Below, piece after piece: positions 1-7,854 of a stretch of 64,000 bases of DNA; the first letter of the stretch is position 1, and each line of letters starts with the position of its first letter. This DNA comes from Balneolaceae bacterium (lineage in GTDB: Bacteria; Bacteroidota; Rhodothermia; Balneolales; Balneolaceae). The position numbers were made by a program, and so were the translations under genes. The notes under the pieces were generated by a model, which saw only the letters and a program-made list of their open reading frames with translations, did no database searches and was not told where the DNA came from. The stretch lies in assembly GCA_007693745.1 (NCBI GenBank), contig REDA01000062.1:17828-81827 (forward strand), in the 5' to 3' direction.

Positions 1-102
1 TGCCTGTTCCAGAACATAGAGGATGTCCTCAGCCGAATAATCAGAAAGCCCCAGGAGGTGAGAATGGTTAAACTGATATACACGTTCAGGCGTTTCAGCC
101 AT
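1..102 (-). CDS. pyrB: Aspartate carbamoyltransferase catalytic subunit, N-terminal part (cut by window edge)
   Basis: The first 34 codons of a reading frame run off the left edge. The start ATG at 102-100 is preceded by a good GGAGGT ribosome site, and the peptide begins MAETPERVYQFN and continues with HLLGLSDYS, then an acidic helix. The HLLGL...S...I...VL pattern is the usual N-terminus of PyrB, which condenses carbamoyl phosphate and aspartate in pyrimidine synthesis. It overlaps the end of pyrR by 8 bp (95-102), which suggests translational coupling. The identification rests on a short segment and on the pyrR context. Confidence 0.8.
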   Translation of the reverse strand, partial: MAETPERVYQFNHSHLLGLSDYSAEDILYVLEQA

Positions 103-667
103 TCGTACCTCCTTTTATAAGATAGACAGCGTCTTCGCCGTCCAGTTCTCTTACTTTCACAAGTACCTCTTCCTCTGCGTGAGTAGGCAGCTTCATCCCC
201 ACGTAATCTGCACCGACCGGCAGCTCTCTGTGCCCTCTGTCGATCATGCAGCAAAAGCGAATGCTTCTGGGTCTGCCATAGGCCATGAGCGCATCCATGG
301 CAGAACGGACTGTGCGTCCGGTATAGAGTACATCATCTACCAGAATAATATCTCTGTTATACAGATCAAAAGGGATTTCCGTAACCTTAACCTCTGGCAT
401 TTTCATTCTGGAACGAAAGTCATCCCGGTAAAACGTTACATCCAGAGTCCCAAAATCAGGTGTTACCCCCATCTCTCTTTCGATCAGTGAGAGTATTCTT
501 TTGCCCATGTAAACGCCTCTTGTCTGCATTCCGATTATTGCGGGCTCGGAAGGGTCGTCATAGGGTTCAAGAAATTGCCAGGCGAACCGCAAATAGGTAC
601 GGGTCACATCTTTTTCCGACATAATTCTGGCACTTTCCAAAACAGATAGAGGGCTTGGGTTATGCAT
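95..667 (-). CDS. pyrR: Bifunctional pyr operon regulator / uracil phosphoribosyltransferase PyrR
   Basis: This 190-residue protein carries the type I phosphoribosyltransferase PRPP loop IILVDDVLYTGRTVRSA near residues 108-124, as in PyrR. The family's usual length is about 180. PyrR binds pyr mRNA in many bacteria and also converts uracil and PRPP to UMP. It lies directly upstream of pyrB and overlaps it by 8 bp, the expected operon order. No clear Shine-Dalgarno precedes the ATG; instead a perfect 8-bp inverted repeat (675-703) ends 7 nt before it. Whether this PyrR still regulates RNA cannot be read from the protein alone. Confidence 0.93.
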   Translation of the reverse strand: MHNPSPLSVLESARIMSEKDVTRTYLRFAWQFLEPYDDPSEPAIIGMQTRGVYMGKRILSLIEREMGVTPDFGTLDVTFYRDDFRSRMKMPEVKVTEIPFDLYNRDIILVDDVLYTGRTVRSAMDALMAYGRPRSIRFCCMIDRGHRELPVGADYVGMKLPTHAEEEVLVKVRELDGEDAVYLIKGGTNG

Positions 668-674
668 TTAAATT

Positions 675-703
675 AGTGATTGAATGAGTGCAAAACAATC
701 ACT
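675..703 (-). promoter_or_regulatory. Leader hairpin just upstream of pyrR
   Basis: AGTGATTG and CAATCACT form a perfect 8-bp stem with a 13-nt loop, ending 7 nt before the pyrR ATG. No T-run follows, so it is not an intrinsic terminator. Its position would affect ribosome access, so a role in pyr operon control is possible but only inferred. Confidence 0.3.
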
Positions 704-845
704 TTACTGCGAATCGGCCGGAAACTATTTAGCCCTTCTTCTGCCTTTTCGCAAAAAAGCAACTCCCCTGATATTGCAGCCAGATTACGCTATTACGCTT
801 TGGCGTTGAATGCGAACCGTACTTCCGGGTTTTCAATCTCCTCAG

Positions 846-1349
846 TCATTCTTCAATATAGACCCTGTCGGGACCTTCAACCCTGGGTACTACAGGCACT
901 TCATACCGTTCGTAAAAGCCAAAGCCCATAAACGGAGCCAGGCGTGAGAGAAGCTGGAAAAAGCTGTTTTTCTCTTTAAATGTGGCCTGAAGAAGCAGTG
1001 CCAGGTTCTCGTTGAGCTGCTGTTCCCACTCCGGGCCATAGGCCTGATAACGCGGATCCTCCGCCATCAGCATCTCCTCCACAGTCCGGTCACGAAGCCT
1101 CCTGAAAAAAGTGTAGTTGCCGGAAAGGTCTTCTGCCTGATATCTGTTGATCTGGCCGGGTGTAACAGGAGACACATAAGGCATTCGCAGAATGGCGTTG
1201 TGGCGGGTTGTTTCAAAGCGGCCCGGCCCCTCTCTCTCCACTCTGCTGGTGTCGGTTACCGATTCCTGAGTCTGTGCATAGAGAGAAGCTGAAGGGATAA
1301 ACAGAAAAATGAGTAAAAAAAAGAGAGCGGTGATCATAAATGCAACCAT
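846..1349 (-). CDS. Secreted protein of unknown function
   Basis: I do not recognise this 167-residue protein. The start at 1349 is chosen because GGAGGG lies just upstream and the frame then opens with a signal peptide (MVAFMITALFFLLIFLF, then an SASLYAQ cleavage region). An in-frame ATG further upstream (1514) would put about 55 unlikely residues before the signal peptide. The mature part is charged, with several aromatic residues, and has no cysteines or evident metal motif. It probably acts in the periplasm or at the outer membrane. Its TGA overlaps the ATG of an 18-codon frame (793-849) before pyrR. Confidence 0.65.
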   Translation of the reverse strand: MVAFMITALFFLLIFLFIPSASLYAQTQESVTDTSRVEREGPGRFETTRHNAILRMPYVSPVTPGQINRYQAEDLSGNYTFFRRLRDRTVEEMLMAEDPRYQAYGPEWEQQLNENLALLLQATFKEKNSFFQLLSRLAPFMGFGFYERYEVPVVPRVEGPDRVYIEE

Positions 1350-1714
1350 CCGATTCCCTCCTGCCTTTGTGGCGCCGGATATGCCCGGTCTCCCGGTTAA
1401 GAAACCTCTTCCATTGCTTAGCAGCAACACTGATCGGCAGTAAAACGAATCTGACAACGATGATCCGGATTTATTCATATCTGTTTCTGTAAAAAAAGTA
1501 TCTCGCAATTCCACAACTGAATCGAGTTGGCAACAATTCCATCAATGGTCTTTCAGTTGTCCGGGGTTTACTCAAAGATACGCTGGAAAATGTACGGTAT
1601 TGTGCAAGCCTCTGCAATGTACTTTCGCAAGCGAGGTATTCAGTGTGATTTGAGACAGAGTTTCGTATCATTAAATAAACAAAACAGCGGCAATTTTAAA
1701 ATGAATCCAGCCCG
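1350..1714. other. Divergent intergenic region
   Basis: This is 365 bp between the divergent secreted-protein gene and the DUF456 gene. Short frames on both strands lack ribosome sites and family resemblance. I see no tRNA, strong terminator or obvious repeat. It presumably carries both promoters. Confidence 0.5.
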
Positions 1715-2188
1715 ATGGAAATCCTGATCATTGTTATTGCCTCACTTTTTCTGATCGCAGGCCTGATCGGTGCTTTTATCCCGGTGGTACCCGGCACTCC
1801 ATTGAGTTACATTGGAATTCTTGTGTTCCATTTTGGTATGGGTGGTGTATTCAGCTGGTTATTTCTCATCTCCTGGGGTATTGTGGTGGTGATTACCACT
1901 ACGATGGATGCTTATCTGCCTGCTGAGGGAGCGCGGCGCAGCGGGGGCAGTAAACTCGGAATCTACGGAGCTCTCCTGGGAGCACTTCTTGGCCTCTTTT
2001 TTTTCCCGCCGGCCGGGATTGTGATAGGCCCTGTGATCGGAGCATTTGCAGGTGAACTGGTAGCCGGGAAACAATCCGGATCGGCACTGAAAGCCGCAAT
2101 GGGTTCATTTGTGGGGTATCTTGTGGCTACCGGACTCAAAGTTGGAGTGGCAATTATCCTTGCCTATCAGTTTCTTACCCATCTCTGA
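1715..2188 (+). CDS. DUF456 family small membrane protein
   Basis: This is a 157-residue, very hydrophobic protein with about four membrane segments. It has the hallmark PVVPGTPLSYIGIL near residues 23-36, a YLPAEGARRSGGSK loop, and a glycine-rich GALLGALLGLFFFPPAGIVIGP-type stretch near residues 88-108. These match DUF456 inner-membrane proteins, whose function is not established. It stands alone on the + strand between divergent and convergent neighbours. The start ATG is the only sensible one before the first membrane segment; the ribosome site is weak. Confidence 0.85.
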   Translation: MEILIIVIASLFLIAGLIGAFIPVVPGTPLSYIGILVFHFGMGGVFSWLFLISWGIVVVITTTMDAYLPAEGARRSGGSKLGIYGALLGALLGLFFFPPAGIVIGPVIGAFAGELVAGKQSGSALKAAMGSFVGYLVATGLKVGVAIILAYQFLTHL

Positions 2189-2359
2189 TCATTTTAGCTG
2201 CGTTCCTGTTAGCTAAAGGGGAACTCTGTCACCCGGTTCGGGCAAGAGTCTGATCAGGATACGTACGATAGCTGTGTGGCTTCATTCTCCATCACATATG
2301 GAGTCGGTATAAGTGCACACAGACCGGCCTGTAAGTGCATGTTCCATTTCTGTAAAACA

Positions 2360-2394
2360 AAATGGCTCTGCTATCCGGGATAACAGAGCCATTT
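2360..2394 (-). terminator. Intrinsic terminator downstream of pfp
   Basis: AAATGGCTCTG pairs with CAGAGCCATTT, and the stem continues inward through TATC/GATA to a 3-nt loop. Read on the minus strand it is followed by TTTTGTTTT. It lies about 30 bp past the stop of the phosphofructokinase gene. Confidence 0.8.
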
Positions 2395-2422
2395 AAAAAA
2401 AACTCCAAAAAATAGCGGCAGG

Positions 2423-3637
2423 CTATTTTTTGGCTATGGATGATGCCATGATAAAGAGCGGTTGACCTTCAAACACATTATAGAATGGCCGCAGACGCTC
2501 TCTGTTATAGTACTTCTCGATGTCAACAACCTTTGTGGTGCTGGTCACAACATCTACAGGAACATTTCCATAAGTACCGTTATTCAGAACCACCAGCCGT
2601 CCGTACTCTTTTCTCATCACCAGGTCGAGTGCGATGTTGCCAAATGCCATCGGAGCAATACTGTCGATGGCATCAGGGTTCCCGCCACGAACCGTATATC
2701 CCAGTTTTTGATTGATGACGCCGATTTCACGACCGTTATTGTATTTGGCAGATCTCTTCTTCAGTTCGGCAGAAACCACATCACCTATGCCGCCAAGCTT
2801 CTTGTGTCCGTACGCATCTGCTTCGTCGCCCTCAAAAATCATATCCTGTCCCTCAATCATGGCTCCCTCGGAAATCATCACCATGGAGTATTTGCTCGAA
2901 CTGCGGTTTCGGTCACGAACCATAATTTCAGTTAGGTGCTCCAGATCAAACTTGCACTCGGGAATCAGGCAGCGGTGTGATGCTCCTGCGAGAGTTGGCA
3001 GCATGGCTGTAAAGCCTGCATAGCGTCCGAATACTTCCATAACCAGAAAACGCTCATGTGACCCGGCAGGTGTTCTCAGATCGTTGGCCAGCATAATGGT
3101 TCTTGAGATACAGGTGCTGAAGCCAATACAGTAATCTGTTCCAGGCACGTCATTATCCATTGTTTTCGGGATTGCAACCACATTGAATCCTTCCTGATGC
3201 AGCCTTACACCGTAGCTCAGTGTGTCATCTCCGCCAATCGGGATCATGGCTTCAACTCCCATGAAATCCAGATTCTGCAGTACTTCACCGGTCAGATCAT
3301 TAATCTCATCTGTATATTTGTCCCGGTACTGAGCGGGCATATCTTTTTTGCTTACCCGGCTCGGGTTCGTACGCGAACTGTGTAAAAAGGTACCGCCGGT
3401 ACGTGCAGCTCTGTTTACAATCTCTTCTGTCAGTTCATAATAGTTGTCACTGTTATCATAATCTTTATCCCGAACCACATCGATGAGGCCTCCCCATCCT
3501 CTACGGATTCCTATAACTTTGTATCCTTCTCTGATGGCACGGATGGCAACTCCCCTGATCGCAGGGTTCAGGCCGGGAACGTCGCCGCCGCCTGTCAGTA
3601 TGCCGATTACACCTTTAATTTTGTTAACATTTGCCAT
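2423..3637 (-). CDS. pfp: 6-phosphofructokinase, pyrophosphate-dependent type
   Basis: The 404-residue protein has the PFK fold signature: a GILTGGGDVPGLN nucleotide loop at residues 12-24 and the catalytic segment around D161. Two positions point to PPi rather than ATP as phosphoryl donor: GGDDT at 135-139 (ATP enzymes have GGDGS) and PKTMDND at 157-163 (ATP enzymes have PGTIDND). By family knowledge the second Asp of GGDD blocks ATP binding and the Lys favours PPi. It would interconvert fructose 6-phosphate and the 1,6-bisphosphate reversibly. It is monocistronic with its own terminator. A pyruvate phosphate dikinase lies in the same window, consistent with PPi-linked glycolysis. Donor choice is inferred from sequence. 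Confidence 0.88.
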   Translation of the reverse strand: MANVNKIKGVIGILTGGGDVPGLNPAIRGVAIRAIREGYKVIGIRRGWGGLIDVVRDKDYDNSDNYYELTEEIVNRAARTGGTFLHSSRTNPSRVSKKDMPAQYRDKYTDEINDLTGEVLQNLDFMGVEAMIPIGGDDTLSYGVRLHQEGFNVVAIPKTMDNDVPGTDYCIGFSTCISRTIMLANDLRTPAGSHERFLVMEVFGRYAGFTAMLPTLAGASHRCLIPECKFDLEHLTEIMVRDRNRSSSKYSMVMISEGAMIEGQDMIFEGDEADAYGHKKLGGIGDVVSAELKKRSAKYNNGREIGVINQKLGYTVRGGNPDAIDSIAPMAFGNIALDLVMRKEYGRLVVLNNGTYGNVPVDVVTSTTKVVDIEKYYNRERLRPFYNVFEGQPLFIMASSIAKK

Positions 3638-3899
3638 AATAATCGTTCTCTTTTCTTTTAATTGTCATTAACGTTACTGCAAGTACGTAATATAAAACTA
3701 TATGATGAATTATGAGTATTAAGTCTTAAAAAAATTGCGCTTCTTTCGGTCATATTCTCATTTAGCGAATAAAGATTCTCATCGATTTAGTACTTTACAG
3801 AGGCACCGGAAAAGGATCCTTTGCATGAAGATTCTCATTTCACAAGTTATATCTACTAATTTCAATCCGTATCAGATGTTGATCCGCTGAGGTTGTAAC

Positions 3900-5414
3900 A
3901 TGTCTCTGATTCAGAAAACCATATCCATCCCGAGTTTGTACAGCGATATCTCCGAATTCATTCGCACCATGCGAAGTTCACCTGACAGGGTGTTGAATTC
4001 GCGGGCAGTGGTTGAAGATGCCCTGAATGACGGAAATGTTTATTATGGGATCAACACCGGTTTCGGGGCTTTGGCTGAAAAACGGATTACAAGAGATCAG
4101 CTGACCCGTCTGCAGCAAAATCTGATTTTGTCTCATGCTGTGGGTGTGGGAGATCCTGTACCAAAAGATATTTCCAGGTTGATACTCCAGCTGAAAGTCT
4201 GTTCACTGGGTCTTGGATATTCAGGAATATCCGAAAAAACACTAAACAGGCTTCTTTTTTTTCTGGAGCATGATCTGATTCCTGTCATTCCGCAAAAAGG
4301 CAGTGTCGGTGCTTCCGGAGACCTGGCACCCCTTGCACATATGTCACTTCCTCTGCTTGGTTACGGACAGATCTGGAATCCTGAAGGTACAGCTGGAATT
4401 GAAACATCAGAAGCCCTCACCTCTTTTTCACTTGATCCGTTGGAACTTCAGCCAAAGGATGGCCTCTCGCTGATCAACGGAACTCAATTTATGTGTGCTT
4501 ATGGTGCCTGGGTTCTCGAAAAGTCGACCTCTCTTCTTAAAATGGCTGATCTGATCGCTGCGATGAGTCTCGAAGCGTTACAGGGAAGTGTGATGCCATT
4601 TGATGCCCGTATTCAACGTGTAAGACCACACAGGGGGCAGGCAGAAACAGCACAAAACGTCCGGAATTTGCTGGAGGGAAGTGAAATCCTGGAATCGCAC
4701 CGCCACTGTGGAAAAGTGCAGGATCCATATTGCCTGCGTTGCGTGCCGCAGGTGCATGGTGCAAGCCGTGATGCTCTCCGTCATGTTACGGAGATTTTTG
4801 AAATTGAGATGAATTCCGTCACTGACAATCCCCTTGTTTTCGAAAACGGGGATATTCTGAGCGGAGGAAACTTTCACGGCCAGCCTCTTGCCCTTGCTAT
4901 GGATTATGCGAAAATTGCACTCGCTGAAATTTCAAGTATTTCTGAACGGCGAACGTATCTCCTGCTGGAAGGCCATGACGGGCTCCCTGCACTGCTTATG
5001 AAGGAGACCGGGATTAATTCCGGGTTCATGATCCCTCAATACACATCTGCTGCCCTGGTATCTGAAAATAAGGTACTTTGTCACCCGGCCTCAGTGGATT
5101 CCATTCCCACCAGCCGTGGGCAGGAGGATCATGTAAGTATGGGCAGTATCAGTGCGCTCCACCTTCATAAAGTGTTTGAAAACAGTGAAACGGTTCTTGC
5201 AATTGAGCTCTTTACTGCTGCACAGGCACTCGATTTCCGAAAGCCCCTCCGGCCCGGCAGGGGTGTGGAGCTGGCACATGAATGGATCCGATCATTCATC
5301 CCCCATGCCGAGGAAGATCACTATTTCAGAAATGATATTCAGGCAGCTGTTGATCTGATGGGTAACCGGGAGATCATACACCTTTTAAATGAAAATCAGT
5401 GCCGGCTTCTGTGA
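3900..5414 (+). CDS. hutH: Histidine ammonia-lyase
   Basis: This 504-residue protein has the MIO-forming triad Ala138-Ser139-Gly140 in GSVGASGDLAPLAHM, the YGINTGFG motif at 49-56, and the Ser78-His79 pair typical of histidine rather than tyrosine or phenylalanine lyases. It deaminates histidine to urocanate. The length is standard (about 500). A GAGG ribosome site precedes the ATG. No hutU, hutI or hutG is present nearby, so the rest of the histidine pathway must be elsewhere. It is followed by miaA on the same strand after 82 bp. Confidence 0.95.
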   Translation: MSLIQKTISIPSLYSDISEFIRTMRSSPDRVLNSRAVVEDALNDGNVYYGINTGFGALAEKRITRDQLTRLQQNLILSHAVGVGDPVPKDISRLILQLKVCSLGLGYSGISEKTLNRLLFFLEHDLIPVIPQKGSVGASGDLAPLAHMSLPLLGYGQIWNPEGTAGIETSEALTSFSLDPLELQPKDGLSLINGTQFMCAYGAWVLEKSTSLLKMADLIAAMSLEALQGSVMPFDARIQRVRPHRGQAETAQNVRNLLEGSEILESHRHCGKVQDPYCLRCVPQVHGASRDALRHVTEIFEIEMNSVTDNPLVFENGDILSGGNFHGQPLALAMDYAKIALAEISSISERRTYLLLEGHDGLPALLMKETGINSGFMIPQYTSAALVSENKVLCHPASVDSIPTSRGQEDHVSMGSISALHLHKVFENSETVLAIELFTAAQALDFRKPLRPGRGVELAHEWIRSFIPHAEEDHYFRNDIQAAVDLMGNREIIHLLNENQCRLL

Positions 5415-5496
5415 ATCGTATTACTGTCATGAACCTGACCACCTCTCCCAGTGAAACTGAAATCACACTATCTGTAACCTTACTTGTTCATTTGTC

Positions 5497-6432
5497 ATGA
5501 TCAAGCGAAGAATCATCATTGCCGGTCCCACCGCTTCAGGAAAAACCGAGCTCTCCCTGAGGGCTGCGACACGACTGGGTGCTGAGATTATTTCAGTGGA
5601 TTCCCGACAGTGCTACCGCTTCCTGGATATCGGAACGGCAAAGCCAGGCAGCCCGGAGCTTGCCAGGGTGCCCCATTACAATGTATCTGTACTGGATCCC
5701 TCGGAAAAAGACTCGGCAGCGAGGTTTTCCGAACGTGCCGGGCAGTATGTTACATACATTGAATCTAAAGGTAAAAGAGTTCTTTTCTGCGGAGGAAGCA
5801 CACTCCATCTTCAATCACTCATTCAGCCTCTGGATCACATTCCCGAATCGGATCCGATCATTCTGGAAGAGCTGTCCGAAGTCGCCGCTGCCAAAGGGAT
5901 TGAATCACTATATGAGGAGTTGCTTCAGGCGGATCCGGACTACGCCGGAAAGATGGATGGTAAAAATTATCAGCGAATCATCCGGGCTCTTTCTGTCTGG
6001 AAGCAGACCGGAATCCCCTTCAGCCATTTTCATACAGCAAAGTCTGTCAGTCTGCCGAAAGCACTGGATCTGTTTCTGATTCATCGTGAGCGTGCAGAGT
6101 TGCATGAACGTATTTCCGAGCGAACCGATCGTATGATCCGTGACGGGTTCACAAATGAGGTGATAGAGCTGCTGAAAATGGGGTATCAGCCGAAACTGCA
6201 ATCACTACGGACGGTAGGATACAAGGAGGCAATCGCTTATCTACAGGGGGATATTACACATACTCAGATGGTTTCTGATATAAAAACAGCTACGCGGCGA
6301 TACGCAAAAAGGCAGATCACCTGGTTCCGGAAATGGGATTTTGCCACAGTTCTCAATCTCTCGGAACTGAGTATGGATGAAGCTGTAAATCAGATCACGG
6401 AACAGGTAGCAGCTAAGGAGCAGAAGCCTTAA
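5497..6432 (+). CDS. miaA: tRNA dimethylallyltransferase
   Basis: The 311-residue protein starts with the P-loop GPTASGKT at residues 10-17, followed by the MiaA signature DSRQCYRFLDIGTAKP. It carries the conserved YQRIIRAL and QITWFRKW segments near residues 157 and 275. MiaA transfers a dimethylallyl group to N6 of A37 in tRNAs that read UNN codons. One family position is unusual: the GGTGLY loop reads GGSTLHLQ here. The length is normal. It may be co-transcribed with hutH upstream and with purS 28 bp downstream. Confidence 0.95.
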   Translation: MIKRRIIIAGPTASGKTELSLRAATRLGAEIISVDSRQCYRFLDIGTAKPGSPELARVPHYNVSVLDPSEKDSAARFSERAGQYVTYIESKGKRVLFCGGSTLHLQSLIQPLDHIPESDPIILEELSEVAAAKGIESLYEELLQADPDYAGKMDGKNYQRIIRALSVWKQTGIPFSHFHTAKSVSLPKALDLFLIHRERAELHERISERTDRMIRDGFTNEVIELLKMGYQPKLQSLRTVGYKEAIAYLQGDITHTQMVSDIKTATRRYAKRQITWFRKWDFATVLNLSELSMDEAVNQITEQVAAKEQKP

Positions 6433-6460
6433 CTTTAGCTAAATTTAACTATGATTTAAA

Positions 6461-6703
6461 ATGTATAAAGTCAAAATAAACGTAACACTCAGAAAGTCCA
6501 TTCTGGATCCCAAAGGTAAGGCAGCGTATCAGGCACTGCAGAATCTCGGTCTTTCACAGATTGAAGATGTCAGAATTGGAAAGTTCATTGAATTAACGGT
6601 GGATGCCGGTTCAGAAGAGGAAGCCTATACATTTGCAAAAACGGCCTGTACACGGCTTCTTGCCAATGAGGTGATGGAGGATTACGAGATTACCGTTGAG
6701 TAG
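6461..6703 (+). CDS. purS: Phosphoribosylformylglycinamidine synthase subunit PurS
   Basis: This 80-residue protein matches PurS throughout: YKVKINVTLRKSILDPKGKA at the start, a GLSQIEDVRIGKFIEL core, and a final acidic ACTRLLANEVMEDYEI helix-strand. PurS bridges PurL and the PurQ glutaminase in the three-part FGAM synthase of purine synthesis. PurQ lies two genes downstream, but a clpS gene sits between them. No purL is present in the window. Confidence 0.95.
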   Translation: MYKVKINVTLRKSILDPKGKAAYQALQNLGLSQIEDVRIGKFIELTVDAGSEEEAYTFAKTACTRLLANEVMEDYEITVE

Positions 6704-6719
6704 AGTAAGCTCTTTTCAT

Positions 6720-7049
6720 ATGATCCGAAGATATCCTGAATATGCTGGTGAGAAGCCTTTTAAACCGGTACAGAAACCGGAGAAAGAGGTTCTTGTGGAC
6801 ACGATGGAGGAAGAGCTTCTCGACACTCCATGGACACTGATTCTGTATGATGACGACATACATACGTTTGAGGAAGTCATCAGTCAGCTGATCAAAGCGC
6901 TGGGTTGTTCTGTGAACAGGGCAGAAGAGATCACCTATACCGTCCATAATGAAGGAAAAGCGGTTGTCTATCAGGGAAGTTTTGAAGAGTGCCTGAAGAT
7001 CAACTCTGTTTTACAGGAAATACAACTTATCACAGAAATTAAGGGGTAA
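6720..7049 (+). CDS. clpS: ATP-dependent Clp protease adaptor ClpS
   Basis: The core PWTLILYDDDIHTFEEV followed by YTVHNEGKAVVYQG and a terminal amphipathic helix is the ClpS fold, which binds N-degron residues and delivers substrates to ClpA or ClpC with ClpP. The ATG at 6720 gives 109 residues with a flexible N-terminal tail of about 35 residues. A TTG at 6696, overlapping the purS stop region, would add 8 residues and be coupled to purS; neither start has a well-spaced ribosome site. The gene lies between purS and purQ, 4 bp before purQ. Aat, which creates N-degrons, is encoded at 22.4-23.0 kb. Confidence 0.92.
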   Translation: MIRRYPEYAGEKPFKPVQKPEKEVLVDTMEEELLDTPWTLILYDDDIHTFEEVISQLIKALGCSVNRAEEITYTVHNEGKAVVYQGSFEECLKINSVLQEIQLITEIKG

Positions 7050-7053
7050 TATT

Positions 7054-7755
7054 TTGTCTAAAAAAATCGGCGTACTTGTTTTCCCGGGTTCCAATTGTGA
7101 TCATGATGCCTATCATGCCATGAAGCATATCATGAATGCTGAAACCGAATTTATCTGGCATAAAGAAACGGATTTAAAGAATATTGATCTTCTCATTGTA
7201 CCCGGCGGATTCTCATATGGAGATTATCTTCGATCCGGTGCCATCGCACGGTTTTCACCGGTAATGCAGGCTGTCCAGGGCTATGTGGAAAAGGGGTATC
7301 CTGTCTTGGGTATCTGCAACGGTTTCCAGATCCTGCTCGAATCAGGCCTCCTGCCCGGTGCGATGATGCACAACGAAAAGCTTCGGTTTGTCTGTAAAAA
7401 CGTTTCGATCCGTGTTGAAAACAGAAATTCACTCTTTACCTCCTCACTCCGGGAAGGCCAGGTACTGAATATTCCTGTCTCTCATGGAGAAGGAAATTAC
7501 TTCATCGACAGTGATGGTCTCAACAGGCTCGAGGAAAACCGCCAGGTGGCGTTCCGTTACTGTGATCCGAATGGCAACTTGACACAGGAATCCAACATTA
7601 ACGGTTCGGTTTCAAACATTGCCGGGATTACAAATGTAAAAGGAAATGTACTGGGCATGATGCCTCATCCGGAACGGGCTATGGAATCTCAGCTGGGATC
7701 AACTGACGGAGTCCTCTTTTTTGAATCTCTGTTCGAATCGCTTCATCTTGCCTGA
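7054..7755 (+). CDS. purQ: Phosphoribosylformylglycinamidine synthase subunit PurQ (glutaminase)
   Basis: The 233-residue class I glutamine amidotransferase has nucleophile Cys88 in LGICNGFQIL, the SNCDHD and GGFSYGDYLRSGAIAR motifs of PurQ, and the His of MMPHPERA near residue 208. It supplies ammonia to PurL for FGAM formation. The start is a TTG, supported by AAGGGG 8 bp upstream and by alignment of the protein's first residues with the family. It begins 4 bp after clpS, so a purS-clpS-purQ transcript is likely. Confidence 0.95.
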   Translation: MSKKIGVLVFPGSNCDHDAYHAMKHIMNAETEFIWHKETDLKNIDLLIVPGGFSYGDYLRSGAIARFSPVMQAVQGYVEKGYPVLGICNGFQILLESGLLPGAMMHNEKLRFVCKNVSIRVENRNSLFTSSLREGQVLNIPVSHGEGNYFIDSDGLNRLEENRQVAFRYCDPNGNLTQESNINGSVSNIAGITNVKGNVLGMMPHPERAMESQLGSTDGVLFFESLFESLHLA

Positions 7756-7854
7756 TTCATCCCTGGGCTGGTTTCATTTCACAATACGTTTATCTCTTCG
7801 AGGAGCGTTTTCAGGAAGATTCCCTGAACTAAATGCCTGTTAAACCGCAGTAAT

